DNA from: Solirubrobacterales bacterium
GTDB taxonomy: Bacteria > Actinomycetota > Thermoleophilia > Solirubrobacterales > 70-9
Assembly: GCA_030152505.1 (NCBI GenBank)
Contig: JASLJO010000220.1
Coordinates: 1 to 12,088 of the forward strand
Direction of reading: 5' to 3'
DNA: 12,088 nucleotides
The notes beneath the pieces are model-generated. The model made no database searches and had not been told where the DNA came from. It saw only the letters and a program-made list of their open reading frames with translations. This document shows, in pieces, positions 7,661 through 12,088 of this stretch (its first letter is position 1; every line of letters starts with the position of its first letter). A program made the translations under genes and the position numbers.

Positions 7661-8428
7661 ATGGGAAAGTGGCTTTTCGCGGTGGGCGTGCTGCTCGTGA
7701 CGTCGGCGGCGCTGCTCGCGGGCTCGAGCGGCGCGGCGACCGTCAGGGTGGGAACCCTGGTACTGCATGCCGACGGGGGATTCGAGCCGAGGCTGCTGCC
7801 GAAGCACGGCTATGCGCCCATCCGCTTCCAGGGATACGGCCAGATCAAAACCACCGACGGCTCGATGCCGCCGGCGCTGCGGCACGTCAAGCTTGAATTC
7901 GACCGCGACGGGCTCCTGACCACGACCGGCCTTCCGGTCTGCCCAGTCGCCAAGCTCGAAGGGACCACCACGGCGCAGGCGCGACAGCGCTGTCACAGTG
8001 CGATCGTCGGCAGCGGTCATGTCGGAGCGGTGGTCGACCTCCTCGGTTTGGCGCAGATCGATCTGCGCGTGCCTCTGACTCTCTTCAACGGCGCCCGGCG
8101 GGGAGGCGATCCTATCGTCCTCGGCCACGCCCGGGCGCCCTTTCCGATCTCCGAGACCTACATCATCGTTGCCCCGGTCGAACGGCTTCAGAGCGGCATC
8201 TACGGATATCGCAGCTCCTTCGACATCCCGCCGATCGCCGGCGGTTTCGGCTCGCTGACCCGCATCGACGCCAAGATCGGCCGCCTTTACAGGTCCCGTG
8301 GCCGCGAGCTCAGCTACGTCTCGGCCCGCTGCTCGGACTACATCCTGCAGACCCGCGGCCTCTTCGACTTCGCCGACGGCACCGTCATCTCCGGCAGCGT
8401 CTTCAAGAGCTGCGCCCCGCAACCCTGA
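7661..8428 (+). CDS. secreted 4-Cys protein, second of a tandem paralog pair, function unknown
   Basis: From the ATG at 7661 the product has 255 residues, exactly the length of its upstream paralog, and aligns to it with no gaps. An ATG also stands at 7658, but the GGAGG at 7651-7655 is only 2 bases from it and 5 bases from 7661, so 7661 is preferred. Residues 1-25 are a signal peptide with a hydrophobic core (FAVGVLLVTSAALLA) and small residues near the cleavage site. The mature part keeps the four Cys (94, 111, 224, 251) and all the shared blocks. Divergence is greatest at 167-190 and in the signal peptide, so the surface around 170-190 may carry different specificity (inference). The pair lies 54 bases apart on the same strand and probably arose by local duplication. 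The function is unknown. A secreted binding or envelope protein is the most I would suggest. Confidence 0.85.
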   Translation: MGKWLFAVGVLLVTSAALLAGSSGAATVRVGTLVLHADGGFEPRLLPKHGYAPIRFQGYGQIKTTDGSMPPALRHVKLEFDRDGLLTTTGLPVCPVAKLEGTTTAQARQRCHSAIVGSGHVGAVVDLLGLAQIDLRVPLTLFNGARRGGDPIVLGHARAPFPISETYIIVAPVERLQSGIYGYRSSFDIPPIAGGFGSLTRIDAKIGRLYRSRGRELSYVSARCSDYILQTRGLFDFADGTVISGSVFKSCAPQP

Positions 8429-8455
8429 CATCCCGCACCGCGGTCTTCCTATACT
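8425..8455 (+). promoter_or_regulatory. probable promoter of tRNA-Lys
   Basis: TATACT at 8450-8455 matches the -10 consensus at five of six bases and ends 10 bases before the tRNA. CTGACA at 8425-8430 matches the -35 consensus at five of six, with a 19-base spacer that is longer than ideal. The -35 overlaps the stop codon of the upstream gene. The -10 is the more convincing part. Confidence 0.6.
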
Positions 8456-8465
8456 TGCCGACCCC

Positions 8466-8538
8466 GGGCCGTTAGCTCAGTTGGTAGAGCAGGAGACTCT
8501 TAATCTCAAGGTCGAAGGTTCGAGCCCTTCACGGCCCA
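8466..8538 (+). tRNA. tRNA-Lys (anticodon CTT)
   Basis: A complete 73-base cloverleaf can be folded by hand. The acceptor stem is GGGCCGT with ACGGCCC, followed by discriminator A. The D stem is GCTC/GAGC with loop AGTTGGTA. The anticodon loop is CTCTTAA with CTT at the anticodon, and the variable loop is AGGTC. The T stem is GAAGG/CCTTC with loop TTCGAGC. The 3' CCA is not encoded, so it must be added after transcription. The first pair of the anticodon stem is a G-A mismatch (27-43), while the other four pairs are standard. The gene decodes AAG lysine codons. It stands alone between the paralog pair and the convergent tat operon. Confidence 0.97.
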
Positions 8539-8546
8539 TCTCTTCG

Positions 8547-8564
8547 CGGCGGGCTCACCCGCCG
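8547..8564. terminator. hairpin between tRNA-Lys and the convergent tat operon, possible terminator
   Basis: This is a perfect 7-base GC-rich stem (CGGCGGG / CCCGCCG) with a CTCA loop. It begins 9 bases after the tRNA, and its loop covers the stop codon of the convergent TPR gene (8555-8557). The position suits a bidirectional terminator, but no T-run follows on either strand. The mechanism would have to be U-tract independent, and the call is tentative. Confidence 0.4.
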
Positions 8565-9358
8565 GGCGTTGCACTGCCACCCAGGCCGCCGAAGGGACTC
8601 TGCAGGGCTCCTTTGCCCACTTCCCTTTCGTATTTGGCGACTTCCTTCTTCTGTTTGGCAAACGCCTTGCTGTTTTTGCGGAATTCGGCCAGCTGTTTTT
8701 CCACGCCCTTGGCTTCCGCCTTGGTGGGTGCTTCTGCCGCTGCCCGCTTGGTGGTCCTGTCGCCTCCGGCGTATTCGCCGTTGAAGTACTGGTAGATCGC
8801 CAGTGAGCTGAGGGTGCCGAGGCTCGGACTCTGCTGCACGGCGATCCTCTGTGCCTTGGTGCCCGCCGCGACGAATCCGACCGCTTCGGCGACCGTCGAA
8901 CTGGATTCCGCCAGCCGGAAAAACGTCTGGCCGACGAACTGCGCGCCCGTCGCGCTCGGCTCCTTGGCCTTCTTGAGGTAACGGGCCCAGGCTTCCGATG
9001 CGGCATTGAAGTCTTCTTTGGCTTCCAGGCTGACCGTCGGCACTTCGGTTTCCGCGGTCGGTTCGATCTGGGCGTTGCCGGCGTTGATCCGAGCGCGGGT
9101 CAGCGCCAGAAGCAGCTGCTCGTTGTCGGGGTTCTCCGCCAGCCGGCCTTCGATCTGTTCCGCCTGTTCCTCGAACACCTTGGCGGCGCTGCTGCTGGAG
9201 CTCGAGTTGCCGACCAGGTTGCCGAGGCTGAACGGGCCGACGACGAGGAAGAGGCTGGCCCCCATGAGAAGGGCGAGGGTCGCGTAGACGAAGCGGATGA
9301 CGTGCCTACGCCGCCCGCGGGTGTCGAAGAGCATTCGTCGCTCACCGCTCGATGCCAT
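8555..9358 (-). CDS. membrane-anchored TPR-like protein linked to tatC
   Basis: The product has 267 residues. A basic N-tail (RGRRRH) precedes one membrane segment at about 22-41 (RFVYATLALLMGASLFLVV). A Ser-rich linker (52-57) follows, then a helical region with tetratricopeptide-like helices (about 60-95 and 115-235) and a Lys-rich, Gly-ending C-tail. The topology should be a single anchor with the helical part outside. It begins 6 bases after the tatC stop and is the last gene of the tatA-tatC unit. An internal ATG at 9334 (259 residues, beginning MLFDTRGRRR) is a good alternative start, because I recall relatives in Thermoleophilia beginning with a very similar stretch. That memory is not checked. 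A role in Tat export, in quality control or in an unrelated envelope process cannot be decided from the sequence. Confidence 0.8.
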   Translation of the reverse strand: MASSGERRMLFDTRGRRRHVIRFVYATLALLMGASLFLVVGPFSLGNLVGNSSSSSSAAKVFEEQAEQIEGRLAENPDNEQLLLALTRARINAGNAQIEPTAETEVPTVSLEAKEDFNAASEAWARYLKKAKEPSATGAQFVGQTFFRLAESSSTVAEAVGFVAAGTKAQRIAVQQSPSLGTLSSLAIYQYFNGEYAGGDRTTKRAAAEAPTKAEAKGVEKQLAEFRKNSKAFAKQKKEVAKYEREVGKGALQSPFGGLGGSATPGG

Positions 9359-9364
9359 TGCCTC

Positions 9365-10138
9365 TCATCTCTCCTGGGTTGACGGTTGGGCCGTGCTCCC
9401 ACTCGCCCCCGGCCTGTCGAAGGCGCGTGCAAGCAAGATACTCAACTCGTATAAAGCAAGAAGGGGAACCATCTCGATCAGCATCGAGATCGGGTCGATT
9501 CCCGGTAGCGCCGCGGCCACGAGGGCGATCACCAGGTAGGCGTAGCGGCGATTGGCGCTGAGCTGCCGGGTGCTGACGATCCCCAGGCGGGTGACCGCGA
9601 GGATCGCCAGGGGAAGCTGGAAGACGATGCCGGCGGCGATCATCGTCGTCGAGAAGAAGCTGTAGTAGTCGCGGGCGCGAACCTGGACGTTGAACTGGCT
9701 GTCGTTGAAGCCCAGCAGGAACTTGACCGCCGCGGGCATGACGACGAAGTAGGCGAAGACGACACCGGCGAGAAAGAGCAGTGGGGCCATCAGCATGATC
9801 GGCAACACGACCCGCCGCTCGGCGTCGCTGAAGGCCGGCAGGACATAGGCATACGCCTGGTAGAGCAGGACCGGCAGCGAGAGGACGATCGCGCCGTAGG
9901 CGGCGACGGTCAGGGTCGTCGTGAAAGGCTCGGTGACGCCGAAGGTGATCAGCTTCTCGTGCGCGCTCGGCAGGGGCCTCGAGGCGATTTCGAGCAGCAG
10001 GTGGCTCTGCCAGAAGCAGAGCGCCAGGGCGACGGCGAAGGCCGCGGCGCAGACGATCAGGCGGTGGCGCAGCTCGTCGAGGTGCTCGACCAAGCTGAGG
10101 CGGTCTTCATGGGAGACCGGCCGGACGCGGCGGGGCAT
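9365..10138 (-). CDS. tatC: TatC, core receptor of the twin-arginine translocase
   Basis: TatC recognises twin-arginine signal peptides and works with TatA to move folded proteins across the cytoplasmic membrane. The 257-residue product has the family length and six predicted membrane segments. The N-terminal signature HLDELRHRL is at 19-27, with the signal-peptide-binding Glu at E22. Other hallmarks are a TEPF motif in the first outer loop region (about 69-72), PVLLYQAYAYVLPAF in the next segment, and PGIDPISMLIEMVPLL near the C-terminus. The ATG at 10138 follows the tatA stop by 16 bases, with a GAGGG about 10 bases before it. An inverted repeat inside the gene (9471-9490) falls in the conserved SMLIEM codons. 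The C-terminal tail is polar and variable. Confidence 0.97.
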   Translation of the reverse strand: MPRRVRPVSHEDRLSLVEHLDELRHRLIVCAAAFAVALALCFWQSHLLLEIASRPLPSAHEKLITFGVTEPFTTTLTVAAYGAIVLSLPVLLYQAYAYVLPAFSDAERRVVLPIMLMAPLLFLAGVVFAYFVVMPAAVKFLLGFNDSQFNVQVRARDYYSFFSTTMIAAGIVFQLPLAILAVTRLGIVSTRQLSANRRYAYLVIALVAAALPGIDPISMLIEMVPLLALYELSILLARAFDRPGASGSTAQPSTQER

Positions 10139-10154
10139 CCCGGACAGCCCTCGC

Positions 10155-10397
10155 TCAGGACCGCTTGTGCGCGACCGGCTCGGCCTTCTCGTCCGCGACC
10201 GGCCCGGGGTCGGCGGCGGCGATCTCGGGCTGCCTCGGGGGCTCCTCGTCGTCGTGCTCGCCGGTCACCGAGCCTTTGAACTCGCGGATGCCCCGGCCGA
10301 GTGAGCGCCCGAGCTCGGGCAGGCGTTTTGGGCCAAAGACGATCAGGGCGATGATCAGGACGACCACTATCTCCAGGGGACCGATGTTTCCAAGCAT
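10155..10397 (-). CDS. tatA: TatA/E-family pore subunit of the twin-arginine translocase
   Basis: TatA oligomerises at TatC to let folded proteins cross the membrane. The 80-residue product has the classic layout: a short N-tail (MLGNIGPLE), one membrane helix at about 8-21, the FGPKRLPELGRSLGRG hinge and amphipathic helix at 21-36, then REFK and an acidic polar C-tail. The frame extends upstream, but only the ATG at 10397 gives the TatA N-terminus. The codon has no strong ribosome site. Instead TACCAT lies 6 bases before it, so the mRNA may be leaderless. No separate tatB is visible, which is common in Gram-positive bacteria, where one TatA-type protein may serve both roles. Confidence 0.95.
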   Translation of the reverse strand: MLGNIGPLEIVVVLIIALIVFGPKRLPELGRSLGRGIREFKGSVTGEHDDEEPPRQPEIAAADPGPVADEKAEPVAHKRS

Positions 10398-10403
10398 CGA
10401 CCT

Positions 10404-10409
10404 ATGGTA
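10404..10409 (-). promoter_or_regulatory. candidate -10 element of tatA, possibly leaderless
   Basis: On the minus strand TACCAT (TAnnnT type) stands 6 bases before the tatA ATG, so transcription would begin at or beside the A of the start codon. No recognisable -35 is seen at 17-18 bases. The upstream context is GC-rich. This is a pattern-based suggestion only. Confidence 0.4.
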
Positions 10410-10472
10410 ACGGGCACCGGGCTGCGGCCGGATCAGCCCGAATTTGCGCCAGCCACCTACCTGATTCTGGGG

Positions 10473-10495
10473 TTTTCTGCGATCTTCGCGGAAAA
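10473..10495. repeat. inverted repeat in the tatA / zinc-ribbon divergent region, candidate operator
   Basis: TTTTCTGCG (10473-10481) pairs with CGCGGAAAA (10487-10495) around an ATCTT loop: nine pairs, one of them T-G. It lies between two divergent start codons, so a terminator for either gene makes no sense. It ends 7 bases before the -35 of the plus-strand promoter (10503), where a regulator could act, and is about 64 bases upstream of the tatA -10. It is one of the few AT-rich patches in the window. Confidence 0.45.
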
Positions 10496-10502
10496 GTGCG
10501 GA

Positions 10503-10531
10503 TTTAAACATCGACTCGCGTGTTCGATAGT
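10503..10531 (+). promoter_or_regulatory. candidate leaderless promoter of the zinc-ribbon gene
   Basis: TTTAAA (10503-10508) and GATAGT (10526-10531) each match the -35 and -10 consensus at four of six bases and are 17 bases apart. The -10 ends 6 bases before the ATG at 10538, so the transcript would start at the start codon. The absence of a ribosome site before that ATG fits this reading. Confidence 0.5.
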
Positions 10532-10537
10532 CAGAGC

Positions 10538-10882
10538 ATGAGCGAGGCGAGCCGCACAACGACGAAGACTGAGGCTGGTCTTCACGTCTGTCCCGAGTGC
10601 GGCTCGAACCTCGTGCAACCGACCCGCTGGGAGCAGACGCCCAAGCGTGGCCACTGGCGTCTCTGGCGCCGTTGCCCCGAGTGCGAGTGGCGCTGCGACG
10701 GCGTCCATGGCGAAGGCGAGATCGATGCTTTCGACGAGGCGCTGGACGACGGAGCCGAGGCATTGGCGACCGAGCTGCAGGAGCTGGAACGCGAGAGGAT
10801 GCGGGAAATTACCGAGGTCTTCGCCACCGCCCTCGCCGCCGATCTGATCACGGCGGACGACTTCGCGGGGTCATCCCGGTAG
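10538..10882 (+). CDS. small zinc-ribbon protein, function unknown
   Basis: The product has 114 residues. CPEC at 18-21 and CPECEWRC at 46-53 give two Cys pairs about 25 residues apart, which is the layout of a zinc ribbon. The fifth Cys (C53) is extra. The stretch between is rich in Trp and Arg (RGHWRLWRRC), which could contact nucleic acid or another protein. The rest (about 55-114) is acidic and helical (DAFDEALDDGAEALATELQE). A GTG at 10520 would add six residues, but it lies inside the proposed promoter, and the ATG at 10538 fits a leaderless start. The gene is divergent from tatA. Its stop is 10 bases from the stop of the convergent prenyl synthase. I do not recognise a named family. 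A transcription-associated or metal-binding role is only a guess. Confidence 0.75.
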   Translation: MSEASRTTTKTEAGLHVCPECGSNLVQPTRWEQTPKRGHWRLWRRCPECEWRCDGVHGEGEIDAFDEALDDGAEALATELQELERERMREITEVFATALAADLITADDFAGSSR

Positions 10883-10892
10883 GGACCGGCCG

Positions 10893-11852
10893 TCAGCTGT
10901 ACCTCTGCACCACTCCATCCGCCACGAGGTCGAGGAGCTTTCGCTGTTCGGCCTCGAAGCCCGCGAGCTTTCGCTTGCCTTCGGCGACCATCTCCAGAGC
11001 TCGGGAGCGGACCTGCCGAAGCGCCCCGGTCGCCTCGATGCGATCACAGAGGGCCTCGGCGGCGGCGGCGTCGAGCGAGCGCAGGTCGATCTCGCGGATC
11101 CCAGGATCGCGCTCGGCGGCGAGGACAAGCGGCAGGGTCACGGTGCCGTCGAGCAGGTCGGTCCCCCGCGCCTTGCCGGTCCGCTCGGGCGGTCCGGAGA
11201 CGTCGAGGACGTCGTCGAGCAACTGAAAGGCGAGGCCGATCGATGCGCCAAAGGCACCCAGCGCCTCCTGGTCATGGCCGAGCAGGCAGGCGCATTCGAA
11301 CAGCGCCGCCGTCTTCAGCCGACAACGCTGCAGGTAGCGCTCCTCGCCGATCGATGCGTCGTAGGCGTCCTGGCGCTGGGCCAGCTCGCCTCGGGCGAGG
11401 GCAACCGAGGCCGTCGAAAGCAGCTCGATCGAGCGCAGGTCGCCCGCCTCGGCCAGCAGGGCGAAAGCACGCGAGAAGAGCAGGTCGCCGGTCGCCGTCG
11501 CGCGCCGGCGACCCGAAGTCTCCGCCACGGTCGGGCGTCCGCGGCGCAGCGGCGCGGCATCGAGGACGTCGTCGTGGACCAGCGTCGCCATGTGGACCAA
11601 CTCGATCGCCGTCGCCGCCCGGATCGACTCCTCCTCGCCGTCCTCGCCGGCGCAGAGCAAGACCAGCATCGGCCGCAACCGCTTCCCTCCCGCCTCGAGC
11701 GTCCTCGCCGCATCCGCCGCCAGCGCCTCGCCGTAACCGCTCCCCTGCTCCCGCAGCATCTGCTCGACTCGCCCGAGTCGTGCCGGTAACCAGCGGCTCG
11801 ACGCATCGAGGACGGCGGTGACCGGCGGCGGTACGGCCGAGTGGCGGGTCAC
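10893..11852 (-). CDS. long-chain all-trans polyprenyl diphosphate synthase
   Basis: This enzyme condenses isopentenyl diphosphate units onto an allylic primer, probably to make the menaquinone side chain. The 319-residue product has every hallmark of the trans-prenyltransferase family: GGKRLRP at 55-61, the first Asp-rich motif DDVLD at 94-98 with RRGRPT after it, K180, and the second Asp-rich motif DDVLD at 213-217 followed by GKARGTD (226-232). Residues four and five before the first motif are T90 and A89. Small residues here usually allow long (C30 or more) products. The GTG at 11852 overlaps the stop of the upstream methyltransferase as GTGA, which decides the start over an ATG at 11906 that lies inside that gene. 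The neighbour points to menaquinone synthesis. Chain length is inferred. Confidence 0.93.
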   Translation of the reverse strand: MTRHSAVPPPVTAVLDASSRWLPARLGRVEQMLREQGSGYGEALAADAARTLEAGGKRLRPMLVLLCAGEDGEEESIRAATAIELVHMATLVHDDVLDAAPLRRGRPTVAETSGRRRATATGDLLFSRAFALLAEAGDLRSIELLSTASVALARGELAQRQDAYDASIGEERYLQRCRLKTAALFECACLLGHDQEALGAFGASIGLAFQLLDDVLDVSGPPERTGKARGTDLLDGTVTLPLVLAAERDPGIREIDLRSLDAAAAEALCDRIEATGALRQVRSRALEMVAEGKRKLAGFEAEQRKLLDLVADGVVQRYS

Positions 11853-12088
11853 TCCCCGACGACGCCGCTGTGGATTGCCAGGATCCCCCCGGCGGTAAGC
11901 AGCCAACGGATTCGCTCGAAGCCGGCCGCATCCATTTTCGCCGCCAGACCCTGTGGGTCGGGAAAGCCGTGGACCGACTCCGCCAGATACGAGTAAGCCT
12001 CCGGATTGGGCGTGAGGCGGCCGAGCATCGGAACGACGCGATCGAACCAGAGCGAGTAGAAGGTCGAGAAGGGCGGTCGCCGGGGCTA
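11849..12088 (-). CDS. menG: MenG/UbiE-type demethylmenaquinone methyltransferase, C-terminal part with an in-frame TAG at the edge
   Basis: The last 78 residues of the protein are visible, ending in a TGA at 11849-11851. They read like the C-terminus of UbiE/MenG: FSTFYSLWFDRVVPMLGRL, then AYSYLAESVHGFPDPQGLA, then AAGFERIRWLLTAGGILAIH. The stretch A-Y-x-Y-L-x-E-S-V and the closing GGI-x-AIH are typical of this family, which methylates demethylmenaquinone using S-adenosylmethionine. The stop overlaps the GTG start of the prenyl synthase, so the two are coupled in a menaquinone unit. The catalytic Rossmann domain lies outside the window. The codon at 12086-12088 is TAG, directly before PRRPPF in the same frame. 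This is either a nonsense mutation (perhaps CAG to TAG) or a sequence error, and the window ends there. Confidence 0.72.

Noticed and set aside
6962..8431. A 489-residue open frame on the minus strand across both 4-Cys genes
   Set aside because: It is a GC-driven shadow. The plus-strand frames have ribosome sites, signal peptides and paralogous conservation, while the antisense product is Arg/Asp/Gly-rich with no fold-like pattern. Its long openness across both copies follows from their shared codon pattern.
9441..9456. AT-rich TATAAA-like patch on the plus strand within the 3' part of tatC
   Set aside because: It encodes conserved tatC sequence (LYELSILLARAF), and no plus-strand gene follows that could use a promoter there.
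9471..9490. Perfect 8-base inverted repeat with a 4-base loop (ATCTCGAT / ATCGAGAT) inside tatC
   Set aside because: It lies in codons for the conserved SMLIEM stretch, so codon choice alone can explain it. No regulatory role is needed unless it is conserved at wobble positions.
10155..10763. A 202-residue frame containing TatA as its C-terminal part
   Set aside because: The upstream 122 residues are Arg-rich and overlap the divergent zinc-ribbon gene. TatA proper begins at the ATG at 10397.
10876..10889. Short hairpin CCGGT-AGGG-ACCGG between the convergent zinc-ribbon and prenyl synthase genes
   Set aside because: It has only five pairs, overlaps the stop codon and has no T-run. It is too weak to call a terminator.
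1..12088. CRISPR arrays, insertion sequences, phage genes, attachment sites beside the tRNA
   Set aside because: No direct repeat array, transposase-like or integrase-like frame, or duplicated tRNA 3' end was seen. The window reads as stable chromosomal DNA.

Overview
The window looks like chromosomal DNA of a high-GC actinobacterium, probably of the class Thermoleophilia (Solirubrobacterales or a relative). This placement is inference from several traits: tandem mce genes with an MMPL transporter, a menaquinone-type prenyl synthase beside menG, a tRNA gene without an encoded CCA, very compact gene spacing, GTG starts and candidate leaderless promoters. I recognise some protein styles, such as the TPR protein beside tatC, from that lineage by memory only. 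I see no insertion sequence, phage gene, CRISPR array or rRNA.

Layout. Positions 1-6824, minus strand: an envelope lipid-transport block. It begins with a large MMPL/RND-type transporter (3525-6824), followed downstream by three MCE (MlaD-domain) proteins (1980-3383, 451-1983, and one running off the left edge from 454). The MCE genes are joined by two 4-base ATGA stop/start overlaps. Positions 6839-8428, plus strand, divergent from the MMPL gene: two tandem paralogous secreted proteins of 255 residues each, which align without gaps, with about 41% identity and four invariant cysteines. I cannot assign them a function. Positions 8466-8538: tRNA-Lys(CUU) with its own promoter. Positions 8555-10397, minus strand: the order of transcription is tatA, tatC, then a membrane-anchored TPR-like protein, so a Tat export unit. 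Positions 10398-10537: a short divergent control region with an inverted repeat and two candidate leaderless promoters. Positions 10538-10882, plus strand: a small zinc-ribbon protein. Positions 10893-12088, minus strand: a long-chain polyprenyl diphosphate synthase whose GTG start overlaps the stop of a menG/ubiE-type methyltransferase. Only the methyltransferase C-terminus is in the window, and it meets an in-frame TAG at the very edge.

How the genes fit together. Most of the window serves the cell envelope. MCE and MMPL proteins move lipids or other hydrophobic molecules, the two 4-Cys proteins are exported and may act outside the membrane, and TatA/TatC export folded proteins. The prenyl synthase and methyltransferase make menaquinone for respiration. 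The parts most worth following up are the paired 4-Cys secreted family divergent from the MMPL-mce block, the coiled-coil insert of the MMPL protein, the tat/zinc-ribbon divergent control region, and the possible nonsense codon in menG.
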